DNA from: CAVWDU01 sp963753815
GTDB lineage: Bacteria; Pseudomonadota; Gammaproteobacteria; Pseudomonadales; Halieaceae
Assembly: GCA_963753815.1 (NCBI GenBank)
Contig: CAVWDU010000002.1
Span: 141,567-205,566 of the forward strand
Direction of reading: 5' to 3'
DNA: 64,000 nucleotides
A program made the position numbers and the translations under genes. This document shows positions 18,214-27,800 of the stretch, piece after piece; the stretch's first letter is position 1; the number at the start of each line of letters is the position of its first letter. Below the pieces are notes generated by a model, which ran no database searches, had not been told where the DNA came from, and saw only the letters and a list, made by a program, of their open reading frames with translations.

Positions 18214-19335
18214 ATGCCAACGAGCAATCGCAATCGTCGTCAATTCATCGGGGCAGCCGGGGCCACAGCAATCGCGGTGATGTCTGGTGCGGGAATACTC
18301 GGAGATTCGCGCACTGCAAGGGCACAATCTGGCAAAACCTTACGTTGGGGTGTTGTCGGCACGGGCGGCATCGCCAACTCCATGGCCGGCATGATCAGGG
18401 CCGCGGACTCCGCCGAGCTCGCGGCCGTGTCCAGTCGGCGCATGGAGTCAGCGAACGAGTACGCCGAACGCCACCGCGTGCCACACCGGTTCGATTCATG
18501 GCAGGAAATGATCGACTCAGACCACGTGGATGCAATTTACGTGGCGACGCCGACGAGTGTGCGCGAGGAAATCTGCATCGCAGCGGCAAACGCTGGCAGG
18601 CATGTGCTCGGTGAAAAGCCTTTCGCGAGCCTGCCATCGGTCAATCGCATCCTGGCGGCGTGCCGGGATAACGACGTCGCGTTCATGGACGGCACCCATT
18701 TCGTGCATCATCCACGCACGCTGGACATCAAGCAGAGGCGGGTCGAACGCCTGGGTGCGGTCTGGTCGGTTGCTTCGGCGTTTCAGTTCAATCTCCCGGA
18801 TCGAAGCAATATTCGATTTAATCCCAAGCTCGAACCGATGGGCGCGATTGGCGATGCCGGCTGGTACAACATGCGTGCCGCCGTTGAGTACCTGCCGCCA
18901 GACGTCGAGCTGAATACGGTCAGCTCGCATGTGCGGCGTGATCCACAAACCGGCGCGGCCATCAGCGGTGCGGGTGTGCTTGATTTCACGGACGGCTCGA
19001 CCTCCACCTGGAACTGCGGCTTCGATTCCGGCGCGGTTGTCATGGACCTGCGCATCACGGGCGATAAAGGCGTAATCAACATTGACAACTTCCTGAGCCA
19101 GAATCCCGGCGGTTCTGCTGATTTTCTGTATCGTCAGGGCGGTTGGGGCGGCGGCACGGTTGACGAGATCAACGTTGCCTCTGACAAACCCGGAGCCGCG
19201 TTGATGTTTGAGGACATGGCTGCCGCCGCTGCAGACGCTGCGCTGCGCGAACAATGGATGACCGCGACAGCCCGCACCCAGGGCCTGCTGGACGCTGCCT
19301 GGATGGCGGCGTTGCAGAGCGAGAGGGACAGTTAG
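18214..19335 (+). CDS. Tat-exported Gfo/Idh/MocA-family oxidoreductase
   Basis: 373-aa dehydrogenase-like protein. The N-terminus NRRQFIGAAGATAIAVMSGAG is a Tat signal, so it works in the periplasm with tightly bound NAD(P). Rossmann fold starts LRWGVVGTGGIANSMAGMI, followed by DAIYVATPTSVREE and HVLGEKPFA, where the Lys of EKP is the family catalytic residue. The C-terminal domain shows GAIGDAGWYN and a beta-sheet with LDFTDGSTSTWNCGFD. ATG 18214 has AAGGATAG upstream. Sugar or polyol substrate cannot be inferred. Possibly monocistronic. Confidence 0.9.
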   Translation: MPTSNRNRRQFIGAAGATAIAVMSGAGILGDSRTARAQSGKTLRWGVVGTGGIANSMAGMIRAADSAELAAVSSRRMESANEYAERHRVPHRFDSWQEMIDSDHVDAIYVATPTSVREEICIAAANAGRHVLGEKPFASLPSVNRILAACRDNDVAFMDGTHFVHHPRTLDIKQRRVERLGAVWSVASAFQFNLPDRSNIRFNPKLEPMGAIGDAGWYNMRAAVEYLPPDVELNTVSSHVRRDPQTGAAISGAGVLDFTDGSTSTWNCGFDSGAVVMDLRITGDKGVINIDNFLSQNPGGSADFLYRQGGWGGGTVDEINVASDKPGAALMFEDMAAAAADAALREQWMTATARTQGLLDAAWMAALQSERDS

Positions 19336-19634
19336 CGTCGGGGCCGACCAGCACAGTCAATAGCGTCGCGGGCCAGGCCTTCACAATCCACTTCATCTAG
19401 CCGGCGTCCAATACACACGTAGCAACCATTATTTCGTTAGCTGTGAGCAGGCTCCATGTGAGCCTTGCAGCCCCTTGCGCGGCACTTAACCCCGCGACTT
19501 TGCGCCTTAAACAAAAATGTCACACACCTGTGACCTCCGCGTGACATTTGCGGGACAAGGGCTTGAACTCCTGCGGTCAGACTGGGACGCGTCCCCTCGG
19601 GGAAAGCACCAACCCAACTCTATCGGAGAACACC
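19336..19634 (+). other. Intergenic region, no gene seen
   Basis: About 300 bases between the Gfo/Idh gene and the secreted propeller gene. No credible coding frame. The ribosome site TCGGAGAACACC lies at its end, before ATG 19635. It presumably contains the propeller promoter, which I cannot place. Confidence 0.5.
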
Positions 19635-20738
19635 ATGTTGACACAAAAGCCAATCAAACCGCTGCTCGGCACCGCGCTTGCCTCCCTGCTGGTGAGCCAC
19701 GCTACACTCGCCGAGACCACGCTGTACACTTCGAGTAACGAATCCAGCGGCAACGCTGTCATTGAGATCAGCCAGGACGATAACGGCCGACTGGCTATTG
19801 TTGGCCGGTACCCTACCGCGGGTACCGGCACCGACGGCGGCCTCGGAAATCAGGGTGCCATAGCGCTGGATGACGATTTTCTTTTTGTCGTCAATGCAGG
19901 AAGCAATTCCATATCCAGTTTCCGTATAGCGGAGAACGGCCTGGAATACGCACATTCAGTAAGCTCTTTCGGTGAGCGGCCGGTCAGTCTCACCATCGAC
20001 CGGGGTGTGCTCTACGTTGTCAATGCAGGTTCCGACGACATCGCTGGCTTCGAAGTAGCCGCCGACGGGACTATGTCTTACCTCGAAGGGTCCAAACGGA
20101 ATCTGAGCGCTGACGGGACCGCACCTGCCCAGATAAGCTTCACCCCGAATGGCCGCAACCTGATCGTCACCGAAAAGGCCACCGACAGGGTACTGAACTT
20201 CCCGGTGGACCGCGCCGGACTCCCCGGCGAGCCAAACGTGTTCGATTCTCCGGGAGCCACCCCCTTCGGCTTCGATTTTACCCAGGGCCGCAGGTTGCTT
20301 GTATCCGAGGCCGCAGGTGGCGCTGCCGGCCAGAGCTCGGTCACAGCATGGCGTTACCTGTCAGAAGCGCGTCTTCGGGTACTGGATGCAGCCGAACCGA
20401 CTCTCGAGACCGCGGCGTGCTGGGTGGCTGTTACACCCGATGGCCGCTTCGCGTTCACCACGAACACTGGCAGCGGCAACCTTTCCTCCTACCGCGTGCG
20501 GGGCAACAAACTCGACCTCGTTGACGCCGACCTGTCTTCCGACAGTCTCGCCGCAAGTACGGGAGCAGGCAGCGCACCCATAGACCTGGCCATCACTCCT
20601 GATGGATCCTTCCTGAGTACGCTGAATGTGGGCACCGATACCATAGCCAGCTTCCGGATCGGGCAAAAGGGCAATCTCGAGCCCGTGGATGAGTTGCCGG
20701 GCCTGCCGGACAGGGCAACCGGCCTGGTCGCTCGCTGA
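19635..20738 (+). CDS. Secreted beta-propeller protein (lactonase / carboxymuconate-cyclase-like fold)
   Basis: 367 aa with a cleavable signal peptide ending near SHATLAE. The body consists of repeated blades with the pattern 'pdgrf-lvvtn-gsn-vs-fri': DDDFLFVVNAGSNSISSFRI, GVLYVVNAGSDDIAGFEV, NGRNLIVTEKATDRVLNFPV, DGRFAFTTNTGSGNLSSYRV and DGSFLSTLNVGTDTIASFRI. This resembles 6-phosphogluconolactonase-type seven-bladed propellers. It may be a periplasmic lactonase or simply a binding protein; no catalytic residue can be assigned. Ends just before a strong hairpin at 20764. Confidence 0.8.
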   Translation: MLTQKPIKPLLGTALASLLVSHATLAETTLYTSSNESSGNAVIEISQDDNGRLAIVGRYPTAGTGTDGGLGNQGAIALDDDFLFVVNAGSNSISSFRIAENGLEYAHSVSSFGERPVSLTIDRGVLYVVNAGSDDIAGFEVAADGTMSYLEGSKRNLSADGTAPAQISFTPNGRNLIVTEKATDRVLNFPVDRAGLPGEPNVFDSPGATPFGFDFTQGRRLLVSEAAGGAAGQSSVTAWRYLSEARLRVLDAAEPTLETAACWVAVTPDGRFAFTTNTGSGNLSSYRVRGNKLDLVDADLSSDSLAASTGAGSAPIDLAITPDGSFLSTLNVGTDTIASFRIGQKGNLEPVDELPGLPDRATGLVAR

Positions 20739-20763
20739 AAACGCCGCACACAGATCCACCCTG

Positions 20764-20786
20764 CTGGTGGCCCCTGAGGCCACCAG
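20764..20786 (+). terminator. GC-rich hairpin after the propeller gene
   Basis: Perfect 9-bp inverted repeat CTGGTGGCC / GGCCACCAG with a 5-base loop, 26 bases past the propeller stop codon. There is no T-tract downstream, so it is either a weak intrinsic terminator or an mRNA-stabilising hairpin. Confidence 0.5.
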
Positions 20787-20972
20787 TAAGGGGTGGGCGC
20801 GACCTCGCAGACCCCGGTGTGGGGAAGGTGCCAGATTGAGTCGAAGGAGGGATAAGCTCTGCCGATGACGCTTACACCGATTTTCACGCGTCGTTAAACA
20901 CGATCTCCGGGATATTTTCCCAAGAAAGACCCTCTATATAACAGTAATGTATAAAACAGATGGGGATCTCCC

Positions 20973-21689
20973 GTGACCAAACGCCAGATCCTCGTGGTCG
21001 AGGACGAACCTGACATTGCGCGACTGGTTGCCTTGCATCTGTGCGACGAGGGCTATGACATCACCATTGCGACGGACGGGTACGAGGGGATTGAGCAGGC
21101 CTGCAGGGTACGCTGGGACCTCGTCATTCTCGATCTCAGGCTTCCGGGGCCCGACGGGCTCGACATTTGCAAAGCCCTGCGCTCGAAAGCAGAGTTCGTG
21201 CCGGTGTTGATGCTCACCTCGAAGTCATCGGAACTGGACCGCGTTCTGGGACTGGAACTGGGTGCCGATGACTACGTTACCAAGCCCTTCAGCGTTTCCG
21301 AACTGCTGGCGCGGGTAAAGGCTCTGTTTCGGCGAATCGATGCACTGGCCCCGGCAGGCATCGCGGAATCAGAGAACCTTTCCATCGGGCCGATAACCAT
21401 CGATTCTGCCGGCCGTGAGGTACGTATCGGCAATAGCCATGTAGACCTCACTGCGCGCGAGTTCGATCTATTACTGCATTTCGCACGCCACCCGGGCCGG
21501 GTATTCAGTCGAGCCCAGTTGCTCGACTCGGTATGGGGTTTCGGGCACGACGGCTACGAGCATACGGTGAATTCCCACATTAATCGGCTGCGGGGAAAGA
21601 TCGAGCCCGACAGCGAGCACCCTCAAGTCATCGTGACGGTTTGGGGAGTAGGTTACAAGCTGCAGATGCCCTCCGGAGCTGACACGTGA
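20973..21689 (+). CDS. OmpR-family response regulator
   Basis: 238 aa. Receiver domain: ILVVEDEPDIARL (acidic pocket), LVILDLRLPGPDG with the phosphoacceptor Asp near 53, VLMLTSKSSELD (Thr) and GADDYVTKPFS (Lys). C-terminal winged helix: DLTAREFDLLLHFARHPGRVFSRAQLLDSVWG and HTVNSHINRLRGKIE, then VWGVGYKL. Starts at GTG 20973. Its last codons overlap the kinase start by four bases (GTGA), so the pair is translationally coupled. Confidence 0.95.
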   Translation: MTKRQILVVEDEPDIARLVALHLCDEGYDITIATDGYEGIEQACRVRWDLVILDLRLPGPDGLDICKALRSKAEFVPVLMLTSKSSELDRVLGLELGADDYVTKPFSVSELLARVKALFRRIDALAPAGIAESENLSIGPITIDSAGREVRIGNSHVDLTAREFDLLLHFARHPGRVFSRAQLLDSVWGFGHDGYEHTVNSHINRLRGKIEPDSEHPQVIVTVWGVGYKLQMPSGADT

Positions 21690-23179
21690 ACTCGCTACTT
21701 ACCCGACTCTCGCTGGCGTTGCTGCTGGTCATGGTCACCGTCGGTGGCGGCTTCTATCTCCTCGAACGCTGGAGTAGTGAGCGCTTCCATGAGGAGTTGA
21801 CCCAGCGACTCAACGCCTCTATCGCCATGTACGTCACAGATCAGACCCGATTGATGCAGGAGGGCGAGATCAATCAACCGGAACTGGCACGTCTCGCCGA
21901 ACGTGCCATGGTGATAAACCCCTCCGCCGAGGTATATTTACTCGATTCACTGGGGACGGTTGTCGGACACTCCTTCCAGCCGGATTCCGTGGTAGACCCA
22001 CACGTCGACCTGGGACCGCTGCAGCGGCTTATAGCTGGGGAATCCGACCTGCCCGTGTACGGTTCAGACCCACGCAACCCGGATCGCAAAAAGGTTTTTT
22101 CCGCCGCCGAGGTCGTCGACAGCGGCGAGCTTCAGGGGTATCTCTACGTCGTGCTTGGCGGGAGGAGGTATGACGAGTTGGTCGGAGCCCTGAGGGGAAG
22201 TTATGCCCGCCGGGCCAGTATTCTGGCCACGGCTGCTCTGGTGTTGGGCGGTTTCCTTGCGGGACTCGTTGTCTTTGCACTCATGACACGCCGGTTGACC
22301 CGGCTCACGCAGGCAGTGGAGGATATCTCGGCCCTGCCCGCGGAGCGAGCTGCCGAGGCAACTGCGCTGGCAAAATTGCGTCCCGGCAGCGGCAAAGGCG
22401 ACGAGATCAGCAAGTTAACGCAGGCCTTCGCTGCCATGGCTGAACAAATCCGCCACCAATTCGAGGCGCTGCAGGAGAATGATCGCCTGAGACGGGAATT
22501 GATTACCAATGTATCGCACGACCTGAGAACGCCGCTGGCAACCCTGCACGGCTACGTCGATACGCTGCTACTCAAAAACCGGGAACTGAAAAGCGAAGAT
22601 CGCGAGCGCTACTTATGCATCACCCAGAAGCATACCCGGCGACTGGGCGAATTGATCGACAACCTGTTCGAGTTGTCCAAGCTGGACTCTGGCAACATGC
22701 CACTGTCACTCGAGACCTTCTCATTGTTAGAACTGTTGCAGGATGTGATACAGGATTTTGAGCTGGAGGCGAAGCGGTCGGGCGTGGAACTGCAGTTGCG
22801 AGGTTCGCCAGAACGGGCCATGGTGCACGCCGATATCGGGTTGGTTCAGCGCGTGATCGAGAACCTGATACGCAACGCGCTGCACTATACGCCGACCGGC
22901 GGCAGGATCGTTATTCGTGCAAGTGCAGTCAGCGAGGACGACGTGGCAGTGTCGGTATCCGATACCGGGTGCGGCATTCCCGAGAGCCAATTGGACAACA
23001 TATTCGAACGCTACTTCCGCACTGAAAGCGCCGATGTGCCCAGGGGGCAATCCAGTGGTCTGGGTCTGGCCATCGTGAAGCGCATACTCGATCTGCACGG
23101 CAGCCGGATCACGGTTTCCAGCGTGGTCGACGAGGGTACCCGGTTCGAGTTCTCGTTACCTATAGCGGCCGCAGCTTGA
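21686..23179 (+). CDS. HAMP-domain sensor histidine kinase
   Basis: 497 aa. One N-terminal transmembrane helix (SLALLLVMVTVGGGFYLL), a periplasmic sensor of ~150 residues, a second helix (ASILATAALVLGGFLAGLVV) and a HAMP linker. The dimerisation box is ELITNVSHDLRTPLATLHGYVD with the phospho-His; ATP-binding boxes N (IENLIRNALHYTP), G1 (VSVSDTGCGIPE), F (IFERYFRTE) and G2 (SSGLGLAIVKRI) are intact. It phosphorylates the OmpR-type regulator encoded just upstream. Start GTG 21686 overlaps that gene. The signal sensed is unknown. Confidence 0.95.
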   Translation: MNSLLTRLSLALLLVMVTVGGGFYLLERWSSERFHEELTQRLNASIAMYVTDQTRLMQEGEINQPELARLAERAMVINPSAEVYLLDSLGTVVGHSFQPDSVVDPHVDLGPLQRLIAGESDLPVYGSDPRNPDRKKVFSAAEVVDSGELQGYLYVVLGGRRYDELVGALRGSYARRASILATAALVLGGFLAGLVVFALMTRRLTRLTQAVEDISALPAERAAEATALAKLRPGSGKGDEISKLTQAFAAMAEQIRHQFEALQENDRLRRELITNVSHDLRTPLATLHGYVDTLLLKNRELKSEDRERYLCITQKHTRRLGELIDNLFELSKLDSGNMPLSLETFSLLELLQDVIQDFELEAKRSGVELQLRGSPERAMVHADIGLVQRVIENLIRNALHYTPTGGRIVIRASAVSEDDVAVSVSDTGCGIPESQLDNIFERYFRTESADVPRGQSSGLGLAIVKRILDLHGSRITVSSVVDEGTRFEFSLPIAAAA

Positions 23180-23338
23180 CGCCTGAGTCGCCGTACATTA
23201 CAACCGCAGATAGGCCAGGCAGCGACCCGGTCGTGGTGAGCCGAATGGCCGTGCCCGGCCGTTATCCTCGGCACCAGGAATTCGCCGGGAATGAGCTTTG
23301 GCTCGTGCCTTGAATCAGAGAACCCGGAGGTCGTCAAC

Positions 23339-24190
23339 TTGCGAAATGAAGAACAGATCAACTACTGGAACGGCGAGGCTGGGCAGCGTTGGGCCGCCGA
23401 AGACGAGCGCATGGCGCGCCTGCTCAGGCCGATCACGCTGGCCCTGCTGGATAAACTGCAGCCGGTGGCCGGTATTCAGGCGCTGGACATCGGCTGTGGT
23501 GGCGGGAGTCAGACCCTGTTGCTGGCGGAGCGGCTCGGTGAGCAAGGCCGCGTACTGGGCATTGATATCTCCGCGCCGCTGCTCGACGTGGCCAAAGCCA
23601 AATTGGCGGAAGCACGGCCGGCGTCCACGGCCGTCGATTTCCTGCAGGCGGATGCGGCTGTCAATGATTTCGAGCCTGCCAGTGTCGACCTGTTGTTTTC
23701 GCGCTTTGGGGTGATGTTCTTCGATGACCCGGTTGCCGCCTTCCGCAACTTGCGCGGAGCCCTGCGCGACACGGGCAAGGTCGGGTTCTGCTGCTGGCGC
23801 TCGCTGCGCGACAATACCTGGGCATGGGAGCCGTTCAAGGCGGCACTCGCACACGTCTCGCCACCGGAGGCGCCTGACCCGCACGCACCGGGCCCCTTCG
23901 CGCTTGCAGACCCGGAGCGCTGCCGCGACATCCTGCAACAGGCCGGATTCAGCGAGATCTCAATGGAGCCTTTCAGCACCGAAATGGTTTTCGGCGAGGC
24001 TGCCGGGCTGCGTCAAAACGTGGAAGACCTGGCCAGCATCGGCCCGATCAGCCGCTTGCTGGCAGAGCAGGAGCCAGAGACTGTCGCGCGGGTACTGGAT
24101 TCTATTACCGAATCGCTGGCGCCGTACTATCAGGGTGACGCCCTGCGACTGCCGGGCTCAGTGTGGTTCGTTACAGCGGCACCGGGCTAA
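23339..24190 (+). CDS. SAM-dependent methyltransferase (class I)
   Basis: About 283 aa. SAM-binding motif I is ALDIGCGGGSQTLLLAERLG, followed by RVLGIDISAPLLDVAKAK (motif II acidic end) and the QADAAV segment; FSRFGVMFFDDPVAAFRNLRGAL is the post-motif region common to UbiE/COQ5-like small-molecule methyltransferases. The frame is open to ATG 23291, but TTG 23339 has a clear GGAGGT seven bases upstream and the protein then begins LRNEEQINYWNGEAGQRWAA, which fits family starts. The substrate is not evident; no operon partner. Confidence 0.85.
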   Translation: MRNEEQINYWNGEAGQRWAAEDERMARLLRPITLALLDKLQPVAGIQALDIGCGGGSQTLLLAERLGEQGRVLGIDISAPLLDVAKAKLAEARPASTAVDFLQADAAVNDFEPASVDLLFSRFGVMFFDDPVAAFRNLRGALRDTGKVGFCCWRSLRDNTWAWEPFKAALAHVSPPEAPDPHAPGPFALADPERCRDILQQAGFSEISMEPFSTEMVFGEAAGLRQNVEDLASIGPISRLLAEQEPETVARVLDSITESLAPYYQGDALRLPGSVWFVTAAPG

Positions 24191-24312
24191 ACCCGTCCGT
24201 TGTGCGGGCAGCCAGAAGCTTGCTGAAAAGTCACAGGCGGGCTCGAGACAAAGCAGATTTCGCGGAGAAAGAGCGACTGGAGTTTGCCCGGTTCCTGCGC
24301 TGACGGGTGACG

Positions 24313-25611
24313 TCAATACGCGCCACTTTCGTTCCCCCCGAGCGGGTCTTCGCTGTCACGCCAGTCATAGAACTCGACATCCTGTAGAGCGGTGCTGCCG
24401 TGGGTGGAAATCTGCACCACCAGTCGCAGTCCGTCACTGAAGAAGGGATCGCCGGTCAGGTTACTGCCCGGCGCAACGACTGTGGCTTTCGGGGCTCCCG
24501 AGACGAAGCCGAAGCGCCGGACAGCGCCACTGATGAGCAGGCTCTGCAACAGGGACTCTCGCGCTTCATCCACATTGGGATCGACGACGTGAGTGGTGAG
24601 AGTCGGGCTCTTGATGGTTGCCTTTACGTCAATGTCACGACTCACCTGCCCCACCCAGACCGGCTTCCCGTCGAAGCGGAACGGCGCCAGCCACAGGCGC
24701 AGGTGGTTGCGCTGGAAGATATTGCTGCGTGCCCGCTGCATGGCGATATCCTGGGAGCGATCAAACAGGTACAGGGGGCTGATCGGGGCGACCGGGTAGG
24801 GATTGCCTGAAATGGCAGCGCCGACCATACGCCTGACCGTATCGAAGTTGACGCGGTGAGTGAACGACCAGCTGCTCCGGGTGAGGGCCGCCATGACGTC
24901 AGTCGCCTCTCCCAGCAGCACCAGGTTGAGAGGATCGCCTTCATCCTCGCCATCCTCGTCAGTCGTGCAGCAGGGCAGCTCGCGCAGGCGACTGCGAAGG
25001 GTGGCGAGGTCGATATCGGGAAGGTCCGCAACACCGCGCAGCACCTCCATTTTCAGTGTGTCCACGTCGAACTCGCTGTCCAGCAGGGGTACCGAGAATC
25101 CGTAGTTGAGCGCGTGGCTTTCTCCCATAAGGAGTATCGGCACGTAGCGCCCGCCCTCGTGGCGTGGGGCCAGTACATAACCCTCGTTGACCGTCCCGGC
25201 GACGGTCTTGAATGGCATGGCGAGTTCGCGGAAGCGGCGGATTGCACGCTCCTCGTCCTCTTCATCAAGCCGCCAGTGAAATAGTGTGGCGGCCTCGTCC
25301 GGTTCGAAGTAGTCCATGTCCAGGGCCGAGACCAGCAGCCAGTGACTGTGATCCGACCGGTTGTCGATGCGCAGCCAGATTGCCTGCAGGCCGGCCTCCG
25401 CCAGGTCTACACCGTAGAGGAGCTGTGCCTCCTGGTCCGCAAGAATGGCGGTGGACACGATGACATTCTCGCGCTGGTCGGTGTGAATCCGCTCCGGGGA
25501 CAGTGGAGACTCGAGCGCCTGCGGGGTGTAGGTGGTGGCGCAACCTGCCAGGAGGCAGATCGCGTAAAGCGCCAGGGCAGTTGACAGCAGGCCACGCCGG
25601 AAGAATGCCAT
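24313..25611 (-). CDS. Lipoprotein with LssY C-terminal-like domain
   Basis: 432 aa. The N-terminus has a lipoprotein signal with lipobox LAGC (Cys near residue 23), so it is anchored to a membrane, probably the outer one. A mid segment contains RESHAL-like GRYVPILLMGESHALNYGFS. The C-terminal third (LWLAPFRFDGKPVWVGQVSRD, then VDEARESLLQSLLISGAVRRFGFV and GDPFFSDGLRLVV) matches my memory of the LssY_C domain found with DedA/PAP2 proteins. Acidic EDGEDEGD loop near 220. ATG 25611 is chosen over 25659 because the signal peptide begins there. Function unknown. Confidence 0.75.
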   Translation of the reverse strand: MAFFRRGLLSTALALYAICLLAGCATTYTPQALESPLSPERIHTDQRENVIVSTAILADQEAQLLYGVDLAEAGLQAIWLRIDNRSDHSHWLLVSALDMDYFEPDEAATLFHWRLDEEDEERAIRRFRELAMPFKTVAGTVNEGYVLAPRHEGGRYVPILLMGESHALNYGFSVPLLDSEFDVDTLKMEVLRGVADLPDIDLATLRSRLRELPCCTTDEDGEDEGDPLNLVLLGEATDVMAALTRSSWSFTHRVNFDTVRRMVGAAISGNPYPVAPISPLYLFDRSQDIAMQRARSNIFQRNHLRLWLAPFRFDGKPVWVGQVSRDIDVKATIKSPTLTTHVVDPNVDEARESLLQSLLISGAVRRFGFVSGAPKATVVAPGSNLTGDPFFSDGLRLVVQISTHGSTALQDVEFYDWRDSEDPLGGNESGAY

Positions 25612-26137
25612 CGTTACAGAGTGCCCCTTGATCGACGTTAGTCTGCGTTGCTTCTGCACGTTACGGAAAGGAATTCACAAGCCACGATAATAGAGGCAAC
25701 GCTCAGAGCAGGTCAAACGATCCGGCGGCAGGCTGACGAGGCCTGTAACTATCCCTTCGTCAACTCGGTAGGCATGTTGCAGGTTTCAGCCGCTTTTCCG
25801 GCCGCCAGATAGTTGATCCGGGTCAGGTTTTCGCAAGATCCATGAAGGCGCTTCTGACTACAATTCTACATCCAGCCTCGGGTATGACGTCCGGACCGAA
25901 ATCGGTGCATAATCGTGCTCGCTGAAATTCGCAGGCAGGGCAAACCCGTGAGGCGCACTACTCTCAACAAGGCCACCCGCGCGTCTTACAGCCGGGTCTG
26001 CAGGGGCCGTGTCTCGTGCACTCTTCAACAGCGAGAAGTTGGCATGTAATTTGCTGACCATTGCCAAGTGAACGCTGCCTACCACGCCCGGCACCAGATC
26101 CTCGCTGCCGCCGTCAGCACCCTTCTCTGGGAGACCC
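25612..26137. other. Divergent intergenic region with one doubtful reverse-strand frame
   Basis: Some 525 bases between the LssY_C lipoprotein and the divergent LysR gene. A minus-strand frame from ATG 26061 to 25858 (about 67 aa, beginning MVSKLHANFSLLKSARDT and ending PRLDVEL) is open but I recognise no family and no ribosome site. LysR regulators usually control a divergent gene, so this might be the worn start of a lost target. I would not annotate it as a gene. Confidence 0.3.
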
Positions 26138-27049
26138 ATGAAAGTCAGCCCCAAAAAGACCTCGCTTCGCGGATTGCGCTTATTCTGCGTCGCGGCCAAA
26201 TACTGTAATCATCGACTGGCGGCCGAAGAGCTCTCGGTTACCGCGTCCGCCATCAGCCACCAGGTGAAGAGCCTGGAGGAAGAACTCGGTATCGAACTTT
26301 TCACGCGGGAAAGCCGCTCCCTGCGACTCACCGATCACGGAGAGCGACTTTACCGTGAAATCGAGCCTGTAATCGCCGATATCGACGAGAAAATCGCTGC
26401 CGTCGTCAGCTCTGTCGCCGCGCGCCAGCTTCGCGTTTCAGTGCAGCCGTTCTTTGCCAGTGAGTGGTTCGTGCCGCGACTGGAAGACTTCACCGCGAAA
26501 CATCCCGAGATAGAAATCTTCGTGGACACCAGCGATGAAACAGCGGAACGTCACCCCACAAGTGCTGACGTCTCCATTCGCCTGTTTCGCCAGCAGCCGG
26601 AGAAATTGGGATCGGACGAACTGTTTCCACTGCGATTGATACCGGCCTGCTCGCCGGAGTTCCTCGCGCGTTATCGGACAGGCACGGGCAGAGAGCTCTC
26701 ACCTTTCCCCATTTTGGTGCACACGACCCGCCCGGACGCGTGGAAAATATGGTCTCGCGCTGCGGGCATCGAGCTGCCACCCGCCACCTCGGTCGTGCGC
26801 CTGGACTCCATGATCGCGGTTGCCCGGGCCGCGGAGCGCGGTGTGGGTGCGGCACTTGTTCCCGTCCCGCTCAGTGATAACTGGTTTAAATATGGTGCAC
26901 TGGTGCCGATGTTCGAACAGATCGCAGACATGCCGGAAACCTACTACCTCGTCTACCCACTTGCCAAAGCCGAGCTACCGGAGGTAAAGGCACTGCGAGA
27001 ATGGGTGCTGGAAACCTTCCAGGAACGCGGACCCTCGCCAGCTCCCTGA
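26138..27049 (+). CDS. LysR-family transcriptional regulator (GcvA-like)
   Basis: 303 aa. N-terminal winged HTH: LRGLRLFCVAAKYCNHRLAA, EELSVTASAISHQVKSLEEE and LGIELFTRESRSLRLTDHGE. The effector domain starts RQLRVSVQPFFASEWFVPRL, with the short GcvA-type lobe SADVSIRLFR and the closing RGVGAALVPVPLS. A direct target is not obvious, since its divergent neighbour is not a clear enzyme gene; the lipoprotein at 24313 is one possibility. Start ATG 26138 follows GGGAGACCC. Confidence 0.9.
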   Translation: MKVSPKKTSLRGLRLFCVAAKYCNHRLAAEELSVTASAISHQVKSLEEELGIELFTRESRSLRLTDHGERLYREIEPVIADIDEKIAAVVSSVAARQLRVSVQPFFASEWFVPRLEDFTAKHPEIEIFVDTSDETAERHPTSADVSIRLFRQQPEKLGSDELFPLRLIPACSPEFLARYRTGTGRELSPFPILVHTTRPDAWKIWSRAAGIELPPATSVVRLDSMIAVARAAERGVGAALVPVPLSDNWFKYGALVPMFEQIADMPETYYLVYPLAKAELPEVKALREWVLETFQERGPSPAP

Positions 27050-27222
27050 CCGGGGCGCCCCTGTTCAGCAAGGTCGCTGCTGCCGCTGGCGACCATCAAG
27101 AATTTCTCAGCACTGTTCCGATTTTTTTTCGTTTGTGACTCGTTGCCCCGACCACTACATTGGCGTCGACCCGATCGCTTTCGAGGTGGTCGGGCATTTC
27201 AGCCATTGCAGGGAGATGAAAC

Positions 27223-27717
27223 ATGACGACACAACGTAACATTGCTGCGCTGCTCAGCGCCTTCGCATTCGCCGCGACGATGACGGCAGCACCGGCCAGC
27301 GCCGGTGAACCGGCGGGGACCCCGTCGGCTTCCGGTTACCAGATGACGGCGGTGATCAACCGTGCGCACGGTAATGCCGTGCTCGCCGGCGAGTATCGCG
27401 ACGCAATCGCCAATCTGGACAGCAACAGCAGGAAGGGGTTTGAGTCGAGCACCAACCTGTGTGTTGCCTACACGATGATCGGCGAGTTGCACAAGGCGGA
27501 TGCCGAGTGTGCAGCCGCACTCAAACTGTCGGAGAGAACTGACGTACGCCGTGACATCGCCGTTGCGCTGTCGAACCTCGGCGTCGTCAAGGCAGTCAAC
27601 GGCGACCTCGGCGGCGCGCAGCGGGACTTCAGCCGGGCGCTGGAGCTCAAGTCAGACCTGCGCCAGGCCAGCGACAACCAGGAGCTGCTGCGCCACGCCG
27701 CGGCCACTGACGCCTGA
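27223..27717 (+). CDS. Small secreted TPR-repeat protein
   Basis: 164 aa with a signal peptide ending APASAGEP. The mature part has tetratricopeptide-like helices: GNAVLAGEYRDAIANLD, STNLCVAYTMIGELHKADAEC, and VALSNLGVVKAVNGDLGGAQRDFSRALEL, the last being close to the TPR consensus. Two Cys residues could form a periplasmic disulfide. GCAGGGAGATGAAAC precedes ATG 27223. Probably a periplasmic scaffold or chaperone-type protein. The following DNA is repeat and integrase debris. Confidence 0.78.
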   Translation: MTTQRNIAALLSAFAFAATMTAAPASAGEPAGTPSASGYQMTAVINRAHGNAVLAGEYRDAIANLDSNSRKGFESSTNLCVAYTMIGELHKADAECAAALKLSERTDVRRDIAVALSNLGVVKAVNGDLGGAQRDFSRALELKSDLRQASDNQELLRHAAATDA

Positions 27718-27734
27718 TCGTTCAACGTGCAGGG

Positions 27735-27800
27735 CTCCGGCGGCCGGCGTTCCGGCGGCCGGCGTTCCGGCGGCCGGCGTCCGGCGGCCGGCGCTCCGGC
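27735..27800 (+). repeat. GC-rich tandem repeat, 15-base unit
   Basis: About four head-to-tail copies of a unit like CGGCGGCCGGCGTTC, with the later copies slightly diverged. It begins 18 bases after the TPR gene stop and sits exactly at the truncated end of the integrase remnant, where it is read as Arg-Pro-Pro-Glu repeats on the minus strand. Such a strand-slippage repeat at a breakpoint suggests it formed or expanded when the element was cut. Confidence 0.75.
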
